This document shows positions 9,941 to 17,869 of a stretch of DNA of 64,000 bases, one piece after another (within the stretch, counting starts at the first letter, position 1; each line of letters begins with the position of its first letter). The stretch comes from Io17-Chloro-G2 sp965226825. GTDB taxonomy: Bacteria > Chloroflexota > Dehalococcoidia > Lucifugimonadales > UBA3495. The translations under genes and the position numbers were made by a program. Under the pieces are notes generated by a model. It had not been told where the DNA came from. It saw only the letters and a list, made by a program, of their open reading frames with translations, and did no database searches. The DNA is taken from NCBI GenBank assembly GCA_965226825.1, contig CBDDED010000003.1:930001-994000 (forward strand), read 5' to 3'.

Positions 9941-9988
9941 CGCCACTTTCCGGCCGGATTTCTAGAAGGATGTTTCCGGCCGGACTAG
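9941..9988. repeat. Duplicated IS1182-type end with CTAG target motifs
   Basis: Two near-identical segments, TTTCCGGCCGGATTTCTAG and TTTCCGGCCGGACTAG, each followed by AAGGATGT, lie head to tail (CTAG at 9962-9965 and 9985-9988). The first is the natural outer end of the IS1182-type element upstream of its transposase start. The second looks like a scar from another copy. The same end motif bounds a short element at 28816-28986. Confidence 0.55.
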
Positions 9989-10004
9989 AAGGATGTGACA
10001 ATGG

Positions 10005-10034
10005 TTAATTGTCTCCGGGGGCTTCCAGTAATAT
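10005..10034 (+). promoter_or_regulatory. Possible promoter of the ParB-DUF488 operon
   Basis: TTAATT (10005-10010) and TAATAT (10029-10034) are separated by 18 bases and lie 33 bases before the first ATG of the four-gene operon. The match to the -35 consensus is weak. The position, just inside the mobile-element scar, makes it a candidate only. Confidence 0.3.
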
Positions 10035-10066
10035 AGTCTTGGTAATACCGCTTTGGGGAGGTAGAG

Positions 10067-10417
10067 ATGGCGAAGATAAAGCTGCTCGGGTACAGATGCG
10101 AGAGGTGCAGTCACGAGTGGGTGCCGCGTGAATCGGACCAAGAACCCAGGGTATGCCCTAAGTGCAAGAGTCCGTATTGGGACACTCCCTCTCAAACTGA
10201 CCAACCATATGAGGTCTTCAAGGCCACCGTAGAAAAGACCTTACAAGAAGCGGGGAGGGCGTTGACATGGACGGAGATCAGAGGAATTTCAGAGTTACGC
10301 CAGAAATTCCCCAATAATAAATGGGTACATCGGATGGAAGATGATATCGGATTAATTAGAGAAAAAACGTCAAAAGGAACCACACTTTGGAGGCTTACTC
10401 ACGAGACGGATAACTAA
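10067..10417 (+). CDS. Zinc-ribbon protein with C-terminal winged-helix-like region (116 aa)
   Basis: The ATG at 10067 has a GGGGAGG RBS. An N-terminal zinc ribbon is visible as C11-x2-C14 and C30-x2-C33 (YRCERCSHEW, RVCPKCKSPYWD). The remainder, from about residue 50, is helical and ends in GTTLWRLTHETDN, a pattern often seen at the end of winged-helix modules. It could bind nucleic acid; no enzyme motif is present. The stop overlaps the next start as TAATG, so it is translationally coupled to the ParB-DUF488 gene. AT content and codon use are higher in A/T than in the core genes of the window, consistent with transfer. Confidence 0.8.
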   Translation: MAKIKLLGYRCERCSHEWVPRESDQEPRVCPKCKSPYWDTPSQTDQPYEVFKATVEKTLQEAGRALTWTEIRGISELRQKFPNNKWVHRMEDDIGLIREKTSKGTTLWRLTHETDN

Positions 10418-11919
10418 TGACCACCAGTAGATTTCAGGCCATGGAACTTCCCATCGGACAGGTTTTCCCATCACCAATCAATGTCCGAAGGGAAGTAGGA
10501 GACGTTTCCGAATTAACGGACTCTATCAGGGAACAAGGCATACTTGAACCATTAGTGGTTCGCCCCACCCAAGACGGCAACTACGAAGTTATCATCGGAT
10601 CCCGTCGCCTGGCCTCGGCGAGAGAACTGGGCCTGCCGGTCGTTCCGGTGGTAGTTCAGGAGATCTCAGATGCTGACGCCATTGTCAGGTCTTTGGTCGA
10701 GAACTTACAGAGAGGCGATTTGTCTCTCGAAGACCGAGTAGAGGCTTACAAACGGTTGCAAGATATCGACACAGAAAGGTTTGGTACCGCCCAGGAATTG
10801 GCCAGGGCATTGGGGAGAAACAGGCCGAGTATAACTCGGGACTTTGAAGCCTACGAGGCCTTAGTGAGACTACGGCCTAGAGGTATCCAAGTAGTTCATA
10901 ACGTACCACCTGGTTCTGTCCAGAGGCGAACTGGGGAAGCCATCCCAGAAACTCACGCAACCCTCCTCGAGCAGGCTATGTCGGCGGTGCGTGGCCAGTT
11001 GCCTGAAGGAAAGCTCGAAGATACTAACTCGGAAATAGCCCAAGCCATCGCCCCACTAGAACAAGACCGAGCGCGGAGACTGCTGGATTACTTCAAAATG
11101 TACCCCGAAAGGCCGGTAGCAGATCTAGAATCAATGGCCTTTGCAACGACGGTAGAACGCTCAGTCAGATTGCCTGCCGCAACGGCTAGCCAACTGGAAC
11201 AAATGGTGGAGAGCGAAGGTACCTCTAACTGGGGAGACGCGATAACTCGCCTTATAGAGCAATCACCGATGGTAACCCAAGAGGACACTCCAACATTTAC
11301 CCCTTCGGAGGTCCTTCAGCACTCGCTGCTCGAAGACCCGAGATCAAATGTTGAAGAAAAACAGAAAGATGGATTGGAAACTGGACGGCCCGGCCCGTTG
11401 CATCGCCCGCTTCGTCTTCCAGAATCCCCTGAACCTGTCCAGCGACACAACAAAGAGATTTGGAATTTGAAGCACTTACCCGTGGAGGCGGACTTTTACA
11501 CCATTGGGTATGCAGGGAGAGACATTGAACAGTTCGTGGCTCTCTTGCAAGCCGTTGGTGTATCTACGTTGGTTGACATTCGACATACTCCGGTGAGCCA
11601 GTACAAGCCTGACTTTAGCAGAGAGAACTTAAAGAGTTCCTTGAGCCGGAATGGTATCGAGTACATCCACAAGGCAGAGTGGGGAGTTCCCCACGAGATT
11701 CGCTCTCAAAGCGTGGGGGAGGATACCAGAGACGCCATCTGGGATTGGTACGACAGCAATGTCGTCCCCAGTATTAGTAATGGGGCATTCGCGGAGTTCC
11801 GTGAATACGCAAAGCCACCGCTTGCTTTCATGTGTGTCGAAATCGATCCTACAGCTTGCCACAGGCATCGACTCTTTTTGGCATTGGAGGAGACTAGGCT
11901 TAAAGGGTTTGACCTGTAA
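10417..11919 (+). CDS. ParB-like domain fused to a DUF488 domain (500 aa)
   Basis: Residues about 8-115 form a ParB/Sulfiredoxin-type N-terminal domain: IGQVFPSPINVRRE, IREQGILEPLVVRP, IIGSRRLASARELGLP and SLVENLQRGDLSLEDRVEAY. The central part contains an HTH-like stretch (AQELARALGRNRPSITRDF) and a ribbon-helix-helix-like segment around residue 250. From about residue 363 a complete DUF488 domain follows, with FYTIGYAGRDIEQF, LVDIRHTPVSQY, NGIEYIHKAEWG and CVEIDPTACHRHRL. ParB domains bind DNA and hydrolyse CTP in known families. DUF488 has no agreed activity, but its conserved Asp, Arg, Cys and His suggest an enzyme. The fusion implies DNA-directed recruitment of the DUF488 part. It is coupled to both neighbours in a compact operon. 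Confidence 0.85.
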   Translation: MTTSRFQAMELPIGQVFPSPINVRREVGDVSELTDSIREQGILEPLVVRPTQDGNYEVIIGSRRLASARELGLPVVPVVVQEISDADAIVRSLVENLQRGDLSLEDRVEAYKRLQDIDTERFGTAQELARALGRNRPSITRDFEAYEALVRLRPRGIQVVHNVPPGSVQRRTGEAIPETHATLLEQAMSAVRGQLPEGKLEDTNSEIAQAIAPLEQDRARRLLDYFKMYPERPVADLESMAFATTVERSVRLPAATASQLEQMVESEGTSNWGDAITRLIEQSPMVTQEDTPTFTPSEVLQHSLLEDPRSNVEEKQKDGLETGRPGPLHRPLRLPESPEPVQRHNKEIWNLKHLPVEADFYTIGYAGRDIEQFVALLQAVGVSTLVDIRHTPVSQYKPDFSRENLKSSLSRNGIEYIHKAEWGVPHEIRSQSVGEDTRDAIWDWYDSNVVPSISNGAFAEFREYAKPPLAFMCVEIDPTACHRHRLFLALEETRLKGFDL

Positions 11920-11952
11920 ATCCTGCGGAAACCAAGAGTCGAGGGCAAACGA

Positions 11953-12771
11953 ATGCTTACTACTAAGGGATGGGAACGGAGAAGGGTACTGATCGTGGTG
12001 AAGACGTATCCTACTCCCGCCAGGAGAGGAGTAGAAGTGTCTTGCACAGCTGCAATCACTGAGGACGGCGAGTGGTTGAGATTGTTTCCCATCCCCTACC
12101 GCTTTCTAACCGAAAACCAGGAATTTCAGAAATATCAGTGGGTCGATGTCGACATGCAACGATCTGATGATCCGCGTCCGGAAAGCTACAGGGTTGACAT
12201 TGACTCCCTGACAATCGTGACAAAACCAATCCCCCCGAATGACAAATGGCACCAAAGAAAGGAAAAGCTTTTCCCCTTGAAGGCACACTGTCTTTGCTGC
12301 CTGCAAAAGCAACAGCGGGCTTGTGGCGCTCCCACTCTAGGGCTATTGAAGCCACGGGAAATCACGGCGTTCTCTATCCAGAAGGACGATGAACCGAATT
12401 GGACGCCGCGTGAGCTTGCGCTACTCAACCAAGCGTCTATGTTCGACAATGCGCCAACGCATGTACTAGAAAAGGTTCCCTATCACTTCTACTACAGTTT
12501 CCGTTGCGACCACGATGGTTGCAATGGTCACCGCCTATCGTGCACCGATTGGGAACTAGAAGAGTCCTATAGAAAGTGGCGCCGCGCTTACGGAGCGAAC
12601 TGGGAAGCAAAATTCAGGGAGACTTACGAAACCCGCATGATTTTCAAGGCGGACACACACTTTTATGTGGGCACCGTAAGGCAGCATCCCAATAGCTGGA
12701 TCATCGTGGGCCTTTTTTATCCTCCCAAGGAGGAGAAACATGAAAGAGTGGAAACTATGCGGCTATTGTGA
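11953..12771 (+). CDS. Uncharacterised Cys-rich protein that accompanies DUF488 (272 aa)
   Basis: The ATG at 11953 follows GAGGG at 7-8 bases and lies 33 bases after the ParB-DUF488 stop. The protein opens with RRVLIVVKTYPTPARRGVEV and EDGEWLRLFPIPYRFL, then carries a Cys cluster (AHCLCCLQKQQRACG), another possible metal site (RCDHDGCNGHRLSC) and a tail WIIVGLFYPPKEE. From memory, proteins of this pattern occur beside DUF488 genes in genomic islands; I cannot verify that here and know of no tested function. The paired Cys/His clusters argue for a structural zinc or a nucleic-acid-binding protein. It overlaps the next gene by 32 bases. Confidence 0.75.
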   Translation: MLTTKGWERRRVLIVVKTYPTPARRGVEVSCTAAITEDGEWLRLFPIPYRFLTENQEFQKYQWVDVDMQRSDDPRPESYRVDIDSLTIVTKPIPPNDKWHQRKEKLFPLKAHCLCCLQKQQRACGAPTLGLLKPREITAFSIQKDDEPNWTPRELALLNQASMFDNAPTHVLEKVPYHFYYSFRCDHDGCNGHRLSCTDWELEESYRKWRRAYGANWEAKFRETYETRMIFKADTHFYVGTVRQHPNSWIIVGLFYPPKEEKHERVETMRLL

Positions 12772-12925
12772 GCAAGTGGCTGTCACTCTTTTCACAATCG
12801 AAATGGTAACTCAACACTGTCATCCAACTCTTCAGTATCAACGGTCCATTTGTGACAGATGCCTGCGGAATAGGGGTATAGACCCGTATCGCCTCGCGCG
12901 AACTCTTTCGCCTTCACGTCCTTAG
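12740..12925 (+). CDS. Small zinc-ribbon protein closing the DUF488 operon (61 aa)
   Basis: The ATG at 12740 has a strong AAGGAGG RBS placed inside the end of the preceding gene, which supports this as a real, separately translated product. C7-x2-C10 (LCGYCEQ) and C38-x2-C41 (ICDRC) make a minimal zinc ribbon; a further Cys-His pair lies at 27-28. Size and layout suit an adaptor or a small DNA/RNA-binding protein. It is the last gene of the operon, and mobile-element debris begins within about 340 bases. Confidence 0.6.
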   Translation: MKEWKLCGYCEQVAVTLFTIEMVTQHCHPTLQYQRSICDRCLRNRGIDPYRLARTLSPSRP

Positions 12926-12955
12926 TACCTTCCACAACTCGTCCCATGGCCCTAT

Positions 12956-13261
12956 CTATGTGCGCTTGCGTTTGCACAATCTGGTAAGTTGGCCCGATAT
13001 TCGCTGGTCCTTGGTCTGCACCAAGTCGCGCAGCAGCAGGCCGACCAGGCGGGTCAGGGCGAAGCCCAGGGACGGCAGCGTATGCACCTGCCGGACGCGG
13101 GCACCCACCGCCGAGGCCAGCAACCGGAGCAGTTCTTCAAAAGTGAACGTCGCGTGACCAGCGGCGTCGGCGACGAAGCTGTCAAGCCTTGATCCCGCAT
13201 CCACTGCCTGGACCGCCAGTTCTTCGGCGTAGATTGGCTGGACCGGTGTAAGGGGCGGAGA
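12956..13261 (-). pseudogene. C-terminal remnant of an NAD-dependent epimerase/dehydratase-like protein
   Basis: The frame reads PVQPIYAEELAVQAVDAGSR, then ADAAGHATFTFEELLRLLAS and LPSLGFALTRLVGLLLRDLV. This is the C-terminal lobe of atypical SDR proteins of the NDUFA9-like or nucleoside-diphosphate-sugar epimerase type. The Rossmann N-terminal half is absent: the frame is cut at 13261 by the inverted repeat of an IS1182-type element. The far end drifts into an Arg/Lys-rich tail, so it has also lost its natural C-terminus. Confidence 0.7.
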
Positions 13262-14858
13262 TAACGGCTTGTTGAAAAAGTCGGTTTCTGATGGTGAATG
13301 GGTGAGGGTCGAGGGTGGATTTTCAACGTCCTACCATGCTGGGACAGGGGCAACTGGGCAACGCTCTCCCGAACTCACTGGCTGTTGGCACTGGGCATAG
13401 CCGCCTGAACCTGAAGGTTCGGGCGGTCCCGTGCCGGAACCCAACCGGCGTACCGCCTTCAGCACATTGTGGGCGATGGACGCCATGAATCCCTCGCAGT
13501 CCACCTTCCACAATCCTCTCAGCCGCGACTTTGTCCACCCCAGCCGGTCCAACGACGCAAAGATTCCCTCGACAATGGTCCGACGCCGCGCCATTTCTCG
13601 CCGATAGGCGGGAGTTTGGTTCCGTTCCTGGGCTTGAAGGTGCAGCGGGTAGTAGATGGTGAGTCCCAGGTACCGGCGCTTCTGGTGAGGGGGAAGACAC
13701 TTTACCTTTACCGGACAAGCCTGGCAATCCTTCTGGCGGGCCACGTATTGGTAGCTGGCGTTGCGGCGGTGATAGCCAGCCCGCTTCAGCACCTTGCCCT
13801 GGGGGCAGACCACATGGTCTCTCCGGTACTCAAAGTCCCCTGTGGCCACCATGTTTGATTCCGCCTGGGACGGATGGGAATATAGGCCGTGATGACTCGT
13901 TCCTCTAGGATCTGTCTCAGCCGGCCCGCATTGTAGGCGGTGTCAACTGCCAGCGAGACTGGCGACAGGGGGAGATGTTCAAGCAGATGGGGCAAGGCCT
14001 TCCATTCCCCCTCCGAAGCGTGTGTGACTCCCCGGGAAAGGCACGATGGCGTTGTCCTGGTAGTTCAGCCCTGGGGACTTGCCAGGCCTGCTGGTGCGCC
14101 AGCGGGCATCGGTGTCCACCGGGCTGAAGGGCAGAAGGCCCTTGGAATCCTGGAAGTACCTGGTCTCCTCCCATTCCACTCCATCCTCGTCCACGCCGGA
14201 TTCACTCAATATAAACAGGCCGTTTTCCTTAATGGCCTGCTCTCGGAACTCCTCCACGGTCAACCCGCTGCGGGACCACTGGTGGCTGTTGACGTTGGCC
14301 TTGACCAGGCTGGAATCGGCGTACATCTCCGGCGACAGCAGACCCAGTCGCAGAAGCCCTTCATTCAGTCCATAGAAAATGCGGCCGAAGCCCTCGCGAC
14401 CGGTCCGTTCGATGAAGTAGCTGATGCTGGAGTGGTCGAACACGGGGTCATCAATGGTGAGGAAACAGAACCAGCGATAGGCGATGTTCTCGGCGATGGC
14501 GGAACTCAATCTCCTGAAGGAGGAGATGTTGTACGGAGAGCAGATCAGGAGGGCCCTGATCATCACTTCGGGGTGGATGGCGGGTCGGCCGTTGTCTGGA
14601 CGGTAGCGGTCCTCCAGGGGAGCTACAAGCTTGCCAAAATCGAACTGCTCGTCAATCCGGATCAGCAGATGGTCGGGATCGACAAAGTCCCGCAGGCGGC
14701 GGGTGGTGAACTGGAACAAGGTGGAGTCTCTCTGGTGCCGGTCCAATGGCTTCAACATCCGAGTGCCCCCCCCCCCCCCGAACAACTCATCTACCCAGTA
14801 TTTTAATCCGGCCCTCCAAATTCATCACGTCCAGCCAGGCTTTTTCAACAAGCCGTTA
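13262..14858 (-). mobile_element. IS1182-type insertion sequence, about 1.6 kb
   Basis: Perfect 19-bp terminal inverted repeats are seen: TAACGGCTTGTTGAAAAAG at 13262-13280 and its reverse complement at 14840-14858. One transposase gene lies inside on the minus strand. No target duplication is evident. Flanking sequence on the left is an epimerase fragment and on the right a nucleotide-sugar dehydrogenase fragment, so the insertion was probably accompanied by a deletion. Confidence 0.85.
13331..14758 (-). pseudogene. IS1182-type transposase with two frameshifts
   Basis: The natural start is ATG at 14758 (MLKPLDRHQRDSTLFQFTTR); an apparent longer frame reads through a run of 14 C on the plus strand (14766-14779). 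The N-terminal domain (IDEQFDFGKLVAPL, NIAYRWFCFLTIDDPVFDHS) and the first Asp of the DDE domain (MYADSSLVKANV) are in one frame to about 14040. The next piece, LPHLLEHLPLSPVSLAVDTA, is in a second frame, and the last, from DFEYRRDHVVCPQGKVLKR to SLDRLGWTKSRLRG, is in a third (shift near 13860). Content and order are those of a full IS1182 transposase. Confidence 0.85.
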
Positions 14859-14888
14859 AACCCGTTAATAACATGATGAGGGGTTTCA

Positions 14889-15218
14889 GTGAAGATTACC
14901 GTGGTTGGAATGGGACATGTCAGCGCCGTTGCGGCGGCGGACTTGGCCAAGCCCGGGCATGAAGTCGTCGGAGTTAACCTGGAAATGGAGAGAATCTAGT
15001 TCCTGAAGCCGGGCAGGCCACCAATGTGCGAACCGGGCCTGCAGCGGAGAATAGGCGAAGCGGTCGACAATGGCGGCCGTCGGATCATGCCTCGCGACCA
15101 TTTCCAAGAGGACCCAGGGGGCATCTCTCTGATCGCTGTGGGGGCAAACAGGAGCAGGCCCTGGGACGACGGGTTGGAGCAGGTGGCCTCCGCCTACCAG
15201 CTACCTACAGAATCGTAG
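14889..15218 (+). pseudogene. N-terminal remnant of a UDP-glucose/GDP-mannose dehydrogenase
   Basis: From GTG at 14889, with GAGGGG upstream, the frame gives MKITVVGMGHVSAVAAADLA and HEVVGVNLEMERI. This is the dinucleotide-binding fold of nucleotide-sugar dehydrogenases (family GxGYVG, here GMGHVS). A TAG interrupts at 14997-14999. The same frame then continues with FLKPGRPPMCEPGLQRRIGE and ISLIAVGANRSRPWD, both recognisable family segments. It ends at 15218, far short of the usual 400-450 aa. The family oxidises UDP-glucose or GDP-mannose for surface polysaccharides; this copy cannot. Confidence 0.8.
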
Positions 15219-15238
15219 AGCATTGACAGCGATGGCCC

Positions 15239-15451
15239 CTATTTACTCAGAGTCGCCACTTCCGACGCCGGGCGCCGCGCAACCAACCAGTCCACCACGT
15301 CCGACTTCCGCCAGCGGACGGACCTGGGGCCGATCCGCACAGGCTCGGGAAACAGCCCCCGCTCGATCAAATGGTACATGGTGCTCTTTGAGAATCCGCA
15401 TGCCTGGAGCACCTCGTATCGCCTCATGAGGCTCAAATTATCTAAAGTCAC
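15239..15451 (-). CDS. AlpA-like DNA-binding regulator / excisionase-type protein (70 aa)
   Basis: GTG at 15451 is preceded by GGAGGAG with 4-5 bases of spacing. The protein has the helix-turn-helix of the AlpA/MerR-like excisionase group: MRRYEVLQACGFSKSTMYHL, IERGLFPEPVRIGPRSVRW and RKSDVVDWLVARR. Relatives control prophage or integrative-element excision or act as transcriptional activators. No integrase is seen nearby, so the mobile element it served may be lost, or it regulates an adjacent gene. The size is typical of the family. Confidence 0.8.
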   Translation of the reverse strand: MTLDNLSLMRRYEVLQACGFSKSTMYHLIERGLFPEPVRIGPRSVRWRKSDVVDWLVARRPASEVATLSK

Positions 15452-15505
15452 TGGTCTCCTCCTCGCATGTGCCTTGCCAAGACGGGAATGCTCGGCCCCG
15501 GCCTC

Positions 15506-15989
15506 TCAGGCGCTTTTTGCATACATGTGGATGGCGAATGATCCGTCACCAGGGACCATATGGATGAATGGGAAATAGGCCAGGTGTCCACTTTTCCTGT
15601 AGGGCAGCAAGGGTCGCCCAACCCCGACAATGCTGACCTGTCGGATTAGGTTGAAGGCCGGGATGGTATGACAGCAGAGCTTTGGATGAAAGGCATTGTC
15701 CTGAATGGAGAGGCCAAGCAGCCAATCGAGATGGTGTGAATGGGTTTCTGGGTCCGCCAATGCCATCGCTCAATAAGCACTCTCCACTTACCAGCCCGGG
15801 AGATCCCCCACTGGTTAACGAAGCCCTCACGACCAGCGGCAACCAACCGATGACCGCAGCGATGGTCTTATCCTTTCTCATGGCGCCGAGACCTCCATCC
15901 TTGCCGCAGCAGAATTTCCACATGCCATATTGTGCATCCACTGCCTGAAGGCTAGTCAACCGGTTATTTTTTCGAGGACTCTCAAGCAT
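15506..15989 (-). other. Open frames of uncertain status
   Basis: Two overlapping minus-strand frames (15506-15766 and 15546-15989) are open but show no family I recognise. The former includes FNLIRQVSIVGVGRPLLPYR and GHLAYFPFIHMVPGDGSFAI, which reads like real protein. The two frames could be parts of one frameshifted gene. There is no convincing RBS. Confidence 0.25.
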
Positions 15990-16569
15990 CCAACAAGCAA
16001 ATGGACCAAAATAATCATTTATCAGAAATAATTTGTGGCGCGAAACGGCATCTCTCTCACTTTTATTCCCGCCGTTGTCAGTTCCCGGATATAGAAAATC
16101 AAAAATTGCAATAATTATCAGTCCCCAATCACCTTCCCGTACGTGTCAGGGCGTCGCCAGACACTCGGAATAAAGAGGGGATCGAAGGAGACCCGAGGGA
16201 CTGGACAGGCATTGACGTTTTCTTTTGGGGTATAGCAATGCTAATATGGGGTCCGACGGCAGCAAGGGTAGTTCTTTGGGGGGCCGGGGCGGCGGTAGAT
16301 GGCCCATGTGGCTGACCAAATATTTGGAAGTTAGCCTCCTGGTGTTTTTCTGCACACACCGCTGCTGTGGCCGTTTGGCGGTCATACGATTGGCGAATTT
16401 ACTCTCGCATCATTCGCGACCTATCTTGGGTGAAGCATCCGCACATATGTTGCCTCAATGGTGGCAGCCGGGTGGCGGTCAAACAACATGCCGTCTTACT
16501 GAATGGCGAAACGCAAGGAACGCCGTGCGCATGGAGAGGGGACACGAACATGGGGAATCGGGAGAAGGG
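15990..16569. other. Stretch with no supported gene
   Basis: A/T-richer sequence follows the AlpA-side region. A long plus-strand frame crosses 16225-16569, but its translation (GGRGGGRWP and similar) looks like chance. No repeat, tRNA or IS end was identified. Confidence 0.3.
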
Positions 16570-16860
16570 ATGCGACAGGACAACGCTACATTACAGGAGG
16601 CCTTGAGGAGTGTTGCTCAAACATCCCAGGAGGATGCCTTGCGCAATCTGTTTGAACGGTTAGGGGCAACAAGGACAATGGCAATAGGTGACCGTTCCAT
16701 CTTAGTTCACATGCTCGAATACCTGATGGAGCGCCCGTCCCCGCCAGAGCATGGAAAGCCCTATGACGACCGCCCTTGTAATCTCGGTTTTTTCTCCCGC
16801 CGCCCTCGCTTGGGAATTCTAACCCCGCAGGCCCGCCGCAAACATGAAAAGCATGGTTGA
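16570..16860 (+). CDS. Possible small protein of unknown function (96 aa)
   Basis: The ATG at 16570 follows GGAGAAGG. The product, MRQDNATLQEALRSVAQTSQ onward, has a helical segment (ALRNLFERLGATRTMAIGD) and an Arg-rich end. It overlaps the next gene by 17 bases. I recognise no family, and codon use is not strongly protein-like, so this may be a chance frame upstream of the transposase. Confidence 0.3.
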   Translation: MRQDNATLQEALRSVAQTSQEDALRNLFERLGATRTMAIGDRSILVHMLEYLMERPSPPEHGKPYDDRPCNLGFFSRRPRLGILTPQARRKHEKHG

Positions 16861-17869
16861 ACTCACCGAGCCCAAGACCGTTAACTGCCCGAATTGCAAG
16901 TCCGCCCACATCGTCAAGATTGGGACTCGAAACGGGTATCAACGCTACCTGTGCCGCGCCTGTTCCAAGAAGTTCCACACCAACGGCAAGGCGGCGGGGC
17001 GGCGCTTCCCGGCGGACCAGATGGGCGCGGCGATCCGCCTGTTCTACTCCGGAATGTCGTACAAGCAGATTGCCGAGAGCATGGAGACGATGTACGACAT
17101 CCCCCAACCCTCGAAGGCCACGATTTACCAGTGGGTCAGGGACTACACGAAAGCCGCCTTGAGGGAAATGGAGCGCCACCCGGCTCACACCGGCGGCCGC
17201 TGGGTGGTCGACGACATGCAACTGGATGTGGCCGGGCAGAAGTATTGGATCTGGAACGTCATGGACGAGGGCACCCCCTACCTGCTGGCTTCCCACCTGA
17301 CCAAAGAGCGGGGTGCCAGGTCAGCGGAGGCCGTCTTGAAGAAGGCGGCTGCGGCAGCCGCAGGGCGTCCCAATGGGGTCAAGACCGACCGGCGGCGCTA
17401 CTACATCCCCGCGGTGAACAAGGTGTTTCCCGACGCCACCCACATCCAGTCGCCGGGAGTGCGGAACTGGGAGGATAACAACCTGTCAGAGCGAGTACAA
17501 GGGGCGTTCAGGCAGCGCACCAAGACCCTGCGGGGGTTTAGCAGCAAGGAAGGCGGCCAGCTCTACCTTGACGGTTGGACGCTGAGCTACAACCTTTTCA
17601 CAGCCGACGAATCCATGGACAGTAAGCCCCCCGGTCAGGCCGCCAAGGTCAATCCGCTCTTCAACGAATGGGCGGACGTGGTGAGGAAGGTCGCAAGCGA
17701 CTCCAGGCCCAAGCGGCCACCCATCCCGGACGACGCGGACGTGGCTACCACGGAGCAACCTAAACCGAAGCAGTCCAAGGTTAGGCGCAGGACTCCGGCA
17801 GCCCTCAAGCCAAAGTCGGGATACAAGCCCAGGGGCCCGAGCGCTCAAGCCAGCAAGTCCAGGGTCTAG
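16844..17869 (+). CDS. Zinc-ribbon DDE transposase, IS6/IS1-like, apparently intact (341 aa)
   Basis: The N-terminal zinc ribbon is CPNC...CRAC (about residues 14-40). A helix-turn-helix follows (SYKQIAESMETMYDIPQPSK, ATIYQWVRDY). The catalytic core shows GGRWVVDDMQLDVAGQKYWI (first Asp), GVKTDRRRYY (second Asp) and NLSERVQGAFRQRTKTLRGF (Glu), the DDE layout of IS6/IS240-type enzymes. The roughly 70-aa Lys/Pro/Arg-rich tail is unusual for the family, which mostly ends soon after the Glu helix. There is no stop or frameshift, unlike every other transposase here. Inverted repeats were not found, so it may be a single-gene or single-end element. Start choice: ATG at 16844 or the ATG at 16853. 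Confidence 0.8.
   Translation: MKSMVELTEPKTVNCPNCKSAHIVKIGTRNGYQRYLCRACSKKFHTNGKAAGRRFPADQMGAAIRLFYSGMSYKQIAESMETMYDIPQPSKATIYQWVRDYTKAALREMERHPAHTGGRWVVDDMQLDVAGQKYWIWNVMDEGTPYLLASHLTKERGARSAEAVLKKAAAAAAGRPNGVKTDRRRYYIPAVNKVFPDATHIQSPGVRNWEDNNLSERVQGAFRQRTKTLRGFSSKEGGQLYLDGWTLSYNLFTADESMDSKPPGQAAKVNPLFNEWADVVRKVASDSRPKRPPIPDDADVATTEQPKPKQSKVRRRTPAALKPKSGYKPRGPSAQASKSRV

Noticed and set aside
16225..16569. Upstream part of a 211-codon plus-strand frame
   Set aside because: Translation is low in protein character; only the portion after the RBS at 16561 is a possible gene.
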